A stretch of DNA of 64,000 nucleotides from Paractinoplanes aksuensis (GTDB lineage: Bacteria; Actinomycetota; Actinomycetes; Mycobacteriales; Micromonosporaceae): the NCBI RefSeq assembly GCF_024137025.1, contig NZ_JAMYJR010000002.1, positions 62,001-126,000 of the forward strand, read 5' to 3'. Both the position numbers and the translations under genes were made by a program. Positions 33,772-43,200 of the stretch are shown in pieces (position 1 is the stretch's first letter; every line of letters starts with the position of its first letter). Under the pieces are notes generated by a model. The model had not been told where the DNA came from. It searched no databases and worked only from the letters and a program-made list of their open reading frames with translations.

Positions 33772-34797
33772 CTACGAGGCGGCCGGGCCCGTGCTCTCGC
33801 GGGCGATCAGGCGGGTCGGCACCAGCACCGTGCCCGGCGGCACGGCGTGCCGGTTGATCTGCTCGAGCAGGGCCTGCACGCAGCGCCGGCCGACCTCGGG
33901 CCAGTCCTGGTGGACCGTGGTCAGCGGCGGCATGTACGACGCGGCGTCCGGGATGTCGTCGAAGCCGACCACGCTGACGTCCTCGGGCACCCGGCGGCCG
34001 GCCTCGTGCAGGGCGCGCAGCACGCCCAGGGCCATCTGGTCGTTGGCCACGAAGATCGCCGTGCAGTCGGGGCGAGCGGCCAGCTTGCGACCGGCCCGGT
34101 AGCCCGACTCGGCCGACCAGTCGCCGTGCTCGCACTCCGGAGCGGGGCGCCCGGCCTGGTCGAGCACCTCACGCCAGGCGGCGGCCCGGCGAGCGCTCGA
34201 GAACGAGTCGTCGGGGCCGGTGACGTGCCACACCGTCTCGTGGCCGAGTTCGAGCAGATGGCGTACGGCCTGGCGGGCGCCCTCGGCCTGGTCGGCGTCG
34301 ACCACCGGGTAGCGGTCGCCGGCGTCGGAGTCGACCACGACCACCGGCACGCCCGGCGGCAGGGTGAGGTCGACCGCGTCCAGCAGGTGGACTTCCATGA
34401 TCACGACGATGCCGTCGACGGCCAGCTCGCCGAGGCGGGTGAAGGCGCCCAGCACCCCGTCCTGGGTCGGCACGGCGACCGGGATGAGCGTGATCGCGTA
34501 CCCCTCGCGGGCGGCGTGGGCGGCGATCGCCTCGACCGTGCGACTGTTCCCGGTGGTCGCGAGTGTGAACAAGATGACACCAATAGTGCGAAACTCTCCG
34601 CGTTTCAACGCACGCGCGGCACTATTGGGCCGATAGCCAAGTTGTTGCATCGCGTTCAGAACCTCGCGCCGCGTCGACTCGAGCACGCCGGGGTGACCGG
34701 TCGAGACGCGGCTCACCGTCTGGGCCGAGACCCCAGCTAGGCGGGCCACGTCGGCCATCGAGACGCCACGACGGCGGTTGCTTGACGTTCGCTGCAC
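33772..34797 (-). CDS. LacI-family transcriptional repressor of the sugar-uptake cluster
   Basis: The 341-residue product has the LacI helix-turn-helix and hinge at its N-terminus (MADVARLAGVSAQTVSRV, then GYRPNSAARALKRG) and a periplasmic-binding-protein-like effector domain (from TIGVILFTLA) ending VVGFDDIPDAASYMPPLTTV. The start is a GTG at 34797; an ATG 13 codons later begins exactly at the DNA-binding domain and is possible. It is divergent from the ABC permease genes, and two LacI-type palindromes lie between. It probably represses the importer and beta-galactosidase until a galactoside or its product binds. Confidence 0.93.
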   Translation of the reverse strand: MQRTSSNRRRGVSMADVARLAGVSAQTVSRVSTGHPGVLESTRREVLNAMQQLGYRPNSAARALKRGEFRTIGVILFTLATTGNSRTVEAIAAHAAREGYAITLIPVAVPTQDGVLGAFTRLGELAVDGIVVIMEVHLLDAVDLTLPPGVPVVVVDSDAGDRYPVVDADQAEGARQAVRHLLELGHETVWHVTGPDDSFSSARRAAAWREVLDQAGRPAPECEHGDWSAESGYRAGRKLAARPDCTAIFVANDQMALGVLRALHEAGRRVPEDVSVVGFDDIPDAASYMPPLTTVHQDWPEVGRRCVQALLEQINRHAVPPGTVLVPTRLIARESTGPAAS

Positions 34798-34817
34798 TCG
34801 GTGAAACTATCACCCGC

Positions 34818-34833
34818 ATGTTTACGCAAACAT
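34818..34833. promoter_or_regulatory. LacI-type operator 1
   Basis: ATGTTTACGCAAACAT is an inverted repeat (ATGTTT/AAACAT) around a central ACGC and lies 21 bp upstream of the repressor start. With the second copy 64 bp away it suggests binding by a repressor dimer or looped tetramer, controlling both directions. Confidence 0.85.
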
Positions 34834-34881
34834 CACAGCAGTGAACTGAACGAAACATTGTCGAACGCGTCGCGGCGCGTC

Positions 34882-34897
34882 ATGTTTGCGTAAACAT
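34882..34897. promoter_or_regulatory. LacI-type operator 2
   Basis: ATGTTTGCGTAAACAT is the near-identical second palindrome (it is the reverse complement of the first), 33 bp upstream of the permease start at 34930. A central CG is typical of LacI-family sites. It most likely blocks the importer promoter. Confidence 0.87.
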
Positions 34898-34929
34898 CAG
34901 GTTGAGTCGGGCCAGACAGGATGAGGCAG

Positions 34930-35832
34930 ATGGCAGTTCCACTCGCGGCACCGCCGCCGCAGACCAGGCGGGTGCGCCGCTCCTACCGGGGCTGGCAGTT
35001 CGTCGGCCCCTTCATGGTCGTGTTCACGCTGGTCTTCCTGGCCCCGATCGCCTACGCGATCTACCTGAGCCTCTATCGCAACCGGCTCATCGGCGGCAAC
35101 GCGTTCGTCGGCCTGGACAACTACACCCAGGCCCTGCAGGACGCGCAGTTCTGGTCGGGCGTGGGCCGGGTCGGCCTGTTCCTGATCGTCCAGGTGCCGG
35201 TGATGCTGTTCCTGGCCCTGCTGGTGGCGCTGGCCCTGGACAGCGGCCGGCTCTACGGCAAGAGCTTCTTCCGGGTCTCGATCTTCCTGCCGTACGCGGT
35301 GCCGGCCGTCGTCGCCGCGCTCATGTGGGGCTTCATCTACGGCTCCCAGTTCGGGCTGATCGGCAACCTCAACGACGCCCTCGGGATCTCGCTGCCCGAC
35401 CCGCTCAAGCCCAGCCTCATCCTGGCCTCGATCGGCAACATCACGACCTGGACGTTCATCGGCTACAACATGCTGATCTTCTATTCGGCCCTGCAGGTCG
35501 TGCCGAAGTCGCTCTACGAATCGGCCGAGATCGACGGGGCCGGCCAGTTCCGGGTCATCCGCTCGATCAAGCTGCCGGCCATCCGGGGCGCGCTCGTGAT
35601 CGCCACGATCTTCTCGATCATCGGCAGCTTCCAGCTCTTCAACGAGCCGGCCATCCTGCGCAACCTGGCACCGAACGCGATCACCACGTACTTCACGCCG
35701 AACTTCTACGCCTACTCGCTGACCTTCTCGGGTCAGCAGATCAACTACTCCGCGGCGATCGCGGTCGTCATGGCCGTGATCACCATGATCGTCGCCTACG
35801 TGGTGCAGCTGCGCGGGACGAAGGACCTCTGA
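34930..35832 (+). CDS. ABC sugar-transporter permease (MalF type)
   Basis: The 300-residue product has six predicted membrane helices and the permease EAA loop ESAEIDGAGQFRVIRSIKLP (about residues 195-215) that docks the ATPase. The ATG at 34930 has AGGA at an 8-base distance; an ATG at 34921 overlaps that site. It forms an operon with the second permease (one-base TGATG overlap), binding protein and beta-galactosidase. No ATP-binding subunit is encoded here; actinobacteria commonly share one MsiK-type ATPase among such importers. Confidence 0.92.
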   Translation: MAVPLAAPPPQTRRVRRSYRGWQFVGPFMVVFTLVFLAPIAYAIYLSLYRNRLIGGNAFVGLDNYTQALQDAQFWSGVGRVGLFLIVQVPVMLFLALLVALALDSGRLYGKSFFRVSIFLPYAVPAVVAALMWGFIYGSQFGLIGNLNDALGISLPDPLKPSLILASIGNITTWTFIGYNMLIFYSALQVVPKSLYESAEIDGAGQFRVIRSIKLPAIRGALVIATIFSIIGSFQLFNEPAILRNLAPNAITTYFTPNFYAYSLTFSGQQINYSAAIAVVMAVITMIVAYVVQLRGTKDL

Positions 35833-36746
35833 TGACCACGACCTCGGCCCCGAAGGCCGCCCCGCGTACGGCCAAGCCGGTGACCTTGTCGTCGAAGAAG
35901 CGCCGCAAGGGCAGCGTCCTGCTCACGGTCCTGACCTCGCTGATGGCCGTGTACGCGCTGTTCCCGCTGGCCTGGCTGCTGATCAACTCGACCAAGACCC
36001 AGGAGGGACTGTTCTCGTCCTTCGGGCTCTGGTTCGACGACGGCAAGTTCGCGCTGTTCAGCAACATCGCCGACACGTTCACCTACAACGACGGCATCTA
36101 CACCCGCTGGCTGCTCAACACCCTGCTGTACGTGGTGCTCGGTGCGGGCGGGGCCACGCTGCTGGCCCTGCTGGGTGGGTACGGCCTGGCCAAGTTCGAC
36201 TTCGTCGGCAAGAAGGCGGTCTTCGCCATCGTCATCGGCGCGGTGGCCGTGCCGCCGACCGCGCTGGCCGTGCCGACGTTCCTCATGTTCAGCAAGATGG
36301 GGCTGACCAACACCCCGTGGGCCGTGATCATCCCGTCCCTGATCTCGCCGTTCGGCCTGTACCTGATGTGGACCTTCGCGGCCCAGGCCATCCCGACCGA
36401 GATGCTCGAGGCGGCCCGGGTCGACGGGGCCGGCGAGTTCCGCACGCTCTTCAAGATCAGCGTGCCGCTGCTCATGCCCGGCCTGATCACGACCCTGCTG
36501 TTCACGATGGTCGCGACGATCAACAACTACTTCCTGCCGCTGATCATGCTCAAGAACCCGGACTGGTACCCACTGACCGTCGGCCTGAACTCGTGGAACG
36601 CCCAGGCCGCCACGGCGGGCGGCGAGGCCGTCTTCAACCTCGTCATCACCGGTTCGCTCATCACCGTCGTCCTCCTGCTCGCAGCGTTCCTCTCGCTGCA
36701 GCGCTTCTGGCAGTCCGGCCTGGCCGCCGGCTCCGTCAAGGAATAA
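35832..36746 (+). CDS. ABC sugar-transporter permease (MalG type)
   Basis: The 304-residue product has a basic N-terminal tail, six membrane helices and the EAA motif EAARVDGAGEFRTLFKISVP (about 195-215) in the MalG position. Its ATG overlaps the stop of the first permease gene. It pairs with the upstream permease to form the membrane channel for an oligosaccharide or galactoside. It is followed after 24 bp by the binding-protein gene. Confidence 0.93.
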   Translation: MTTTSAPKAAPRTAKPVTLSSKKRRKGSVLLTVLTSLMAVYALFPLAWLLINSTKTQEGLFSSFGLWFDDGKFALFSNIADTFTYNDGIYTRWLLNTLLYVVLGAGGATLLALLGGYGLAKFDFVGKKAVFAIVIGAVAVPPTALAVPTFLMFSKMGLTNTPWAVIIPSLISPFGLYLMWTFAAQAIPTEMLEAARVDGAGEFRTLFKISVPLLMPGLITTLLFTMVATINNYFLPLIMLKNPDWYPLTVGLNSWNAQAATAGGEAVFNLVITGSLITVVLLLAAFLSLQRFWQSGLAAGSVKE

Positions 36747-36770
36747 CCTCCCGAAAGGACCCGCCTCACC

Positions 36771-38111
36771 ATGTCCCGATTCCTCAAGGTGGCGGCCGCT
36801 GCGTCGGCTGCCGTCCTGGCCCTCGCCGCCTGCGGCGGCGGAGGCGACGACACGTCCTCCGGTTCCTCCGGCGGCGGCGCGACCGTCACCGACGCCCAGG
36901 TCGAGGCCGCGCTGCAGAAGGGCGGCACCCTGACCGTGTGGGCCTGGGAGCCCACCCTCAAGGACGTCGTCACGAAGTTCCAGGCCAAGTACCCGAACGT
37001 CAAGGTCGACCTGGTCAACGCCGGCACCGGCGACAAGCAGTACACCGCCCTGCAGAACGCGATCGCCGCCGGCAAGGGTGTGCCGGACGTCGGCCAGATC
37101 GAGTACTACGCGCTGCCGCAGTTCTCGATCGGCAAGGCGCTGACGAACCTCGGCTCGTACGGCGCCGAGTCCCTCAAGGCCGACTTCAACCCCGGCCCGT
37201 GGAACTCGGTCAACTCCGGCGGCGGCGTCTACGGCCTGCCCATGGACTCGGGCCCGATGGCGCTGTACTACAACAAAGAGGTCTTCGACAAGCACAAGAT
37301 CGAGGTGCCCAAGACCTGGGCCGAGTACCTCGAGGCGGCGCGCAAGCTGCACAAGGCCGACCCCAAGGCGTACATCACCAACGACACCGGCGACGCGGGC
37401 CTCACGACCAGCCTCATCTGGCAGGCCGGCGGCAAGCCGTACCAGGTCGACGGGACCAACGTCACGATCAACTTCAACGACGCCGGCTCGCAGGAGTTCG
37501 TGAAGGTGTGGCAGGCCCTGATCAGCGAGAAGCTGCTCGCGCCGGTCAGCTCCTGGAGCGACGGCTGGTTCCAGGGCATCGGCAACGGCTCGATCGCCAC
37601 GGTCGCGACCGGCGCCTGGATGCCGGCCAACTTCGTCTCCAGCGCCCCGGCCGGTTCCGGCAAGTGGCGCGCGGCCGAGCTGCCGCAGTGGACCGCGGGC
37701 GCCAACGCCAGCGCCGAGAACGGCGGCAGCGCGCTCTCGATCATGGAGAAGGGCGCCAACAAGGAGCTGGCCTACGGCTTCCTGAAGTACGCCAACGACG
37801 GTGACGGCGTGCAGATCCGCGTCGACGGCGGCGCCTTCCCGGCCACCAGCAAGACCCTGGCCGACCCGAAGTGGCTGGCCGACGAATTCGAGTACTTCGG
37901 CGGCCAGAAGGCCAACGAGATCTTCGCCAAGTCGGCCCAGCAGGTCGTCACCGGCTGGACGTACCTGCCCTTCCAGGTCTACTCGAACAGCGTCTTCAAC
38001 GACACCGCGGGCAAGGCGTACGTCTCGAACACCACGCTGGCCGACGGTCTGAAGGCCTGGCAGGACCAGTCCGCCAAGTACGGCAACGAGCAGGGCTTCA
38101 CCGTCAAGTAA
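36771..38111 (+). CDS. Sugar-binding lipoprotein of the ABC importer
   Basis: The 446-residue precursor has a lipoprotein signal peptide with lipobox LAAC, then a Gly/Ser linker and a family-1 extracellular solute-binding domain (GTLTVWAWEPTLKDVV, VYGLPMDSGPMALYYNKEVF). The ribosome site AAAGGA precedes the ATG. It would be tethered outside the membrane and hand the sugar to the two permeases encoded upstream. The downstream GH42 gene points to a beta-galactoside as ligand, an inference from context. Confidence 0.93.
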   Translation: MSRFLKVAAAASAAVLALAACGGGGDDTSSGSSGGGATVTDAQVEAALQKGGTLTVWAWEPTLKDVVTKFQAKYPNVKVDLVNAGTGDKQYTALQNAIAAGKGVPDVGQIEYYALPQFSIGKALTNLGSYGAESLKADFNPGPWNSVNSGGGVYGLPMDSGPMALYYNKEVFDKHKIEVPKTWAEYLEAARKLHKADPKAYITNDTGDAGLTTSLIWQAGGKPYQVDGTNVTINFNDAGSQEFVKVWQALISEKLLAPVSSWSDGWFQGIGNGSIATVATGAWMPANFVSSAPAGSGKWRAAELPQWTAGANASAENGGSALSIMEKGANKELAYGFLKYANDGDGVQIRVDGGAFPATSKTLADPKWLADEFEYFGGQKANEIFAKSAQQVVTGWTYLPFQVYSNSVFNDTAGKAYVSNTTLADGLKAWQDQSAKYGNEQGFTVK

Positions 38112-38140
38112 GGCTCCACTAGTTCCACCTGGGAGATTCA

Positions 38141-40117
38141 GTGTCAAACCCCCGTTGGTTGCGCCGGGCCGGAGACCCCCGTCTCGAGTACGGCGCGGAC
38201 TACAACCCCGAGCAGTGGCCCCGCGAGGTCTGGGACGACGACGTGCGCGCGATGCGCGAGGCCGGCGTCACCATCGTCTCGCTCGCCATCTTCTCGTGGG
38301 CGCGCCTCGAGACGGCCGAGGGCGAGTACGACTTCGGCTGGCTCGACGACGCGATCGACCTGTTGCACGCCAACGGGATCTCGGTCGACCTGGCCACGGC
38401 GACGGCCTCGCCGCCGCCGTGGCTGACGACCCGGCACCCGGAGATCCTGCCGGTGGACAAGCAGGGCAACACCATCTGGCCGGGCGGCCGCCAGCAGTGG
38501 CGGCCGACCTCGCCGATCTTCCGGACGTACGCCCTGCGCCTGGTCCGGGCGATCGCCGAGCGCTACGGCAACCACCCGGCCGTGGTCGCCTGGCACGTCA
38601 GCAACGAGCTGGGCTGCCACAACGTCTACGACTACTCGGACGACGCGGCGGCCGCGTTCCGCACCTGGCTGCGGGCCCGCTACGCGTCGATCGACGAGCT
38701 CAACGAGGCCTGGGGCACGGCGTTCTGGTCGCAGTGGTACACCGACTTCGAGCAGATCCTGCCCCCGCGGCAGGCCGCCACCCACCCCAACCCGACCCAG
38801 CAGCTCGACTTCAAGCGGTTCTCGTCCGACGCGCTCAAGGACTACCTGATCGCCGAGCGCGAGATCCTGCGCGAGATCACCCCGGACATCCCGGTCACGA
38901 CCAACTTCATGGTCATGGGCGAGACCAAGGGCATGGACTACGCGGACTGGGCGGCCGAGGTCGACTTCGTGTCGAACGACCACTACCGCCTGCCCGGCGC
39001 GCAGACGCTGGACGAGCTGTCGTTCTCGGCCAACCTCACCGGCAATATCGCCGGGGCCAAGCCGTGGTTCCTGATGGAGCACTCGACGTCGGCCGTGAAC
39101 TGGCAGCCGATCAACCTGGCCAAGAAGCCGGGCGAGCTCGAGCGCGACTCGCTGACCCACGTGGCCCACGGCGCCGACGCGGTCTGCTTCTTCCAGTGGC
39201 GGCAGTCGCGGGCCGGGGCCGAGAAGTACCACTCGGCCATGTACCCGCACGCGGGCACCGACTCGCAGCTGTTCCGCGACGTCGCCGGGCTCGGCGCCAC
39301 GCTGCGCGACCTGGCCCCGCTGGCCGGCACGCCGCGGACCCCGGCCCGGGCCGCCATCCTGTTCGACTGGACCTCGTGGTGGGCCGTCGAGCAGGACTCG
39401 CACCCGACCGAGAAGCTGCGCTACCGGCAGGAGGCGCTGGACTGGTACACGGCGTTCCTCGACCTGGGCGTACGGGCCGACGTGGTTCCGGTGGGGGCCG
39501 ACCTCGGTGGGTACGACGTCGTGGTGGCTCCGATCCTGCACGTGATCCCGGCCGATCTGGCCGGCCAGCTCACCGCGTACGTGGAAAATGGCGGTCATCT
39601 GGTGACCACCTACGCCTCGGGGATCGTCGACGAGAACGACCACATCTGGCTCGGCGGCTACCCGGGCGCGCTGCGCGACCTGCTCGGTCTGCGCATCGAG
39701 GAGTTCGGGCCGCTGCTCGAGGGCGACACCGCCGAGCTCGACAACGGGCTCACCGGCACGCTCTGGACCGACCGGATCGACGTGACCGGCGACGACACCG
39801 CGGTGCTGGCCTCGTACAAGACCGGCGACCAGGCCGGTCGGCCGGCGATCACCCGGCGTCCGGCCGGTGACGGCTCGGCGGCGTACGTCTCGACCCGCCT
39901 CGGCCCCGACGGTCTCGCGCCGGTGCTGGCCGAGCTGCTGGCGAACGCCGGCGTGACCAGTGAGCTGCCCGAGGAGCTGCGCGGAAAGGTCGAGCTGGCC
40001 ATCCGCGGCGGTACCCGGTTCGTCATCAACCGCACCGAGGAACCGGTCGAGATCACCGCCCTCGGCGGTCCCGGCCGCACTCTCACCGCCAGGGGAGTGG
40101 CGGTGCTCCGCGCCTGA
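38141..40117 (+). CDS. GH42 beta-galactosidase
   Basis: The 658-residue product shows the glycoside hydrolase family 42 order: a TIM-barrel with YGADYNPEQWP at the N-terminus, the acid/base Glu in WHVSNELGCH (about residue 155) and the nucleophile Glu in WFLMEHSTS (about 312). A trimerisation (Rossmann-like) domain and a C-terminal beta domain follow. It has no signal peptide, so it cleaves beta-galactosides after import. The start is a GTG at 38141 with GGGAG at 5 bases. It is last in the LacI-controlled operon and is followed by a strong terminator. Confidence 0.94.
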   Translation: MSNPRWLRRAGDPRLEYGADYNPEQWPREVWDDDVRAMREAGVTIVSLAIFSWARLETAEGEYDFGWLDDAIDLLHANGISVDLATATASPPPWLTTRHPEILPVDKQGNTIWPGGRQQWRPTSPIFRTYALRLVRAIAERYGNHPAVVAWHVSNELGCHNVYDYSDDAAAAFRTWLRARYASIDELNEAWGTAFWSQWYTDFEQILPPRQAATHPNPTQQLDFKRFSSDALKDYLIAEREILREITPDIPVTTNFMVMGETKGMDYADWAAEVDFVSNDHYRLPGAQTLDELSFSANLTGNIAGAKPWFLMEHSTSAVNWQPINLAKKPGELERDSLTHVAHGADAVCFFQWRQSRAGAEKYHSAMYPHAGTDSQLFRDVAGLGATLRDLAPLAGTPRTPARAAILFDWTSWWAVEQDSHPTEKLRYRQEALDWYTAFLDLGVRADVVPVGADLGGYDVVVAPILHVIPADLAGQLTAYVENGGHLVTTYASGIVDENDHIWLGGYPGALRDLLGLRIEEFGPLLEGDTAELDNGLTGTLWTDRIDVTGDDTAVLASYKTGDQAGRPAITRRPAGDGSAAYVSTRLGPDGLAPVLAELLANAGVTSELPEELRGKVELAIRGGTRFVINRTEEPVEITALGGPGRTLTARGVAVLRA

Positions 40118-40137
40118 GTCCCAGCTCGGCGCGACCC

Positions 40138-40170
40138 GGCCCGGCCGCGGATCTTCTCCGCGGCCGGGCC
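40138..40170 (+). terminator. Terminator of the galactoside operon
   Basis: GGCCCGGCCGCGGA and TCCGCGGCCGGGCC form a perfect 14-bp stem with a TCTTC loop, 20 bp past the beta-galactosidase stop. There is no T-tract. It lies 33 bp before the next gene, so it also insulates that gene. Confidence 0.85.
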
Positions 40171-40202
40171 GATCCATGCTCAGGAAAAGCCGGGTCCGGC
40201 CG

Positions 40203-43200
40203 ATGGGTTCTCTTGTGTCGGACACCCAGGTCGAGGTGCTCTACGAGAGCGCGCGCACCCGGGTCGTGCGAACGCGCGGGCTCATTCGTAAGGAGCTGCG
40301 CGGCCCGGACGCGGTCGAGCGCTGCCGGCGTGAGCGCGAGACGCTGAAACGCCTGGCCGGCGTGCCGGGCGTGGTCCGCCGGGCCCCAGGGGCCCGCCGC
40401 GACACCGAGCTGGTGCTGGTGGACGAGGGCGACAGCCTCGCGTCCTGGATCCGGGCCGGTCACCGCCCGATGAGCGCCGTCTGCGCCGTCGCGCTCGGGC
40501 TGACCCGGGTCGTCGCGGCCGTGCACGCGGCCGGCGTCGTGCACAAGGACATCAACCCGGCCAACGTCGTGCTCAACGGGCTCGATCCCGTGCTGATCGA
40601 CTTCGAGCTGGCCACCACGGCCGCCGAGGAGCGGCCCGGCTTCACCCACGAGAGCCAGGTCGCGGGCACGCTGGCCTACCTGGCCCCGGAGCAGACCGGG
40701 CGCACCGGCCGGGCCGTCGACCGCCGCTCCGACCTCTACGCGCTCGGGGCCACCCTGTTCGAGCTGGTCACCGGGCGCCCGCCGTTCACCGCGACCAACC
40801 CCCTCGAACTGCTGCACGACCACCTGGCCCGGCGCCCGGCCCGGGTCACCCAGCTCGTGCCGGCCGCGCCGCCGATGCTGGCCGAGATCATCGACCGGCT
40901 GCTCGAGAAGGAGCCGGACCGGCGCTACCAGAGCGCCGAGGGCTGCGCCCACGACCTGGCCCGGCTGGCCGACGGCCCATTCGAGCTGGGGGCCCGCGAC
41001 TTCCCGGCCCGGTTGACCGCGCCGTCCCGCCTGATCGGGCGCGACCCCGAGGTCGCCGTGCTGCGGGCCGCCTTCGACGACGCGCTGGCCGGGCGGGCCC
41101 GGGGCCTGCTGATCAGCGGGCCGTCCGGGGTCGGCAAGACCGCGCTCATCAACGAGCTGCGCGGCCTGGCCACGGCGGCCGGCGGCTGGTTCGTCACCGG
41201 CAAGTTCGACCAGTACCGCCAGGACACGGCCTCGGACGCGATGGCCACCGCCGTCCGCGGGCTGGCCCGGCTGCTGCTGGGCGAGGACGAGACCGACCTG
41301 GCCCGGCTGCGGGCCGTGCTCGTCCCGGCCCTGGGCGACAACGCGGGGCTGCTGGCCGGTCTCATCCCCGAGCTGTCGCCGCTGCTGCGGATCGAGCCCG
41401 AACCGCCCCGCGGCGACCAGGCCGAGGTGCAGGGGCGGCTGTTCCAGGCCGCGCTGACCCTCATCGGCGCGGTCGTCTCGCCCGCCCGGCCCCTGGCCCT
41501 CGTGGTCGACGACGTGCAGTGGGCGGCAGCCACCCCGATGGCGTTCCTCGAGGCGCTGCTGACCGCCGAGGGGCTGCCGGGCCTGCTGGTGATCGGGGCC
41601 TACCGCGAGGAGGAGGTCGACGCCTCGCACCCGCTGTCGGCCGTGCTGGCCCGCTGGCAGCGCTTCGAGCCGCCGCCGCGCGAGCTGCGCCTGCGCAACC
41701 TGCCCCCGGACGACGTGACCGAACTGCTGGCCGAGGTGCTGCGGCTGCCCGCCGAACGGGCGGCCGGGCTGGCCGGCGCCATCGCGGCCCGCACCGGGGG
41801 CAACCCGTTCGACACGGTCGAGCTGATCAACAGCCTGCGGCTGGGCGGGGTGCTGGCCCCGTCCGGCGACGGATGGGACTGGGACGCCGACGCCGTTCGC
41901 AGCTGGGTCGGCGACAGCGACATCGGTGACCTGCTGGTGGCCCGGCTCGACCGGTTGCCGCGCGCCTGCCGCCGGGTGCTCACGGTGATGGGCGCGCTGG
42001 GCGGCGAGACCGGGTTCGACCTGCTGGCGGCCGCCCTGCACAGCACCCCCGACGAGGTCGAGGCCGGGCTGGCCCCGGCCCTGGAGGACGGGCTGGTCGT
42101 GCTCGACGAGGGCGTCGCGTTCCGGCACGACCGGGTGCAGCAGGCCGCGTACGCCCTGACCCCGCCCCGGGCCCGGCGCCTGCTGCACCTGGTGCTGGCC
42201 GAGCGCCTGGCCGACCGCCCCGAGCACGCCGCCGTCGCTGCCCAGCAGTACCTGCCCGCGGCCGCCCTGGTCACCGACCCCGCCACCCGGCGCCGGGTGG
42301 CCGAGCTGTTCCGGTCGACCGCGACCGGCCTCCGGATGATCAACTATCCGGTGGCCGAGCGCTACCTGGCCGCCGCCACGCCGCTCGCCGGTGACGACCC
42401 GGCGCTGCTCGACCGGATCCTGATCGACCACCACCGCGCGCTCTACAGCCTCGGCCGGCTGCCCGAGGCCGACGCCCTGTGGTCCGGGCTGGCCGATCGA
42501 CTCGACCCGATCGCCCGGGCCGAGCCGGCTGTGGTCCAGATCGAGAGCCTGACCATCCGGGGCCGGGCCGCGGACGCCCTGGCGCTGGGCCGGGCGCTGC
42601 TGGATCGGCTCGGCGTCCCCCTGCGCGACACCGGGCTCGACGACATGCGGGAGTGGGCGCCCACCTTGCGGGTGGCCGACGATCTGGCCCGGGCCGACGT
42701 CGCCGAGCCCACCATGGTCGCGGCCTGCCGCCTGCTGGCCCGGATGATGCCGCCCGCCTTCTTCAGCGACCACGCCACGCTGGTCGCGCTGGTCACCACC
42801 GCCCGCTGGATCTGGTCCGAGCACGGCCCGTCGGCCGCCCTGGTCGTGCCGCTGGCCCACTCCGGCATCGGCGCCGTCGAGTTCCGCCGCGACTACGGCA
42901 CCGGCTACCGGGTGCTGCGCCACCTCGAGGAGGTCGGCGACGCCCGGGGCTGGGACGCCGAGACGGCGGCGGTGCGGTTCCTGGCCTCGGTCAGCACCAC
43001 CCACTGGTTCGAGCCGGTCGAGCACAGCGTCGACCTGGCCCGGCTGGCCTACGAGCGGCTGGTCCACGGTGGCGACCTGGCCTTCGCCTGCTTCACCTCG
43101 CACACGACCGTGCCTGCTCTGCTCGACTGCGCGCCCGCGCTGCCCGCGTTCCAGGCCGAGCTCGTCCGGTCGATCGCCTTCACCAAGCGCGTCGCCAACG

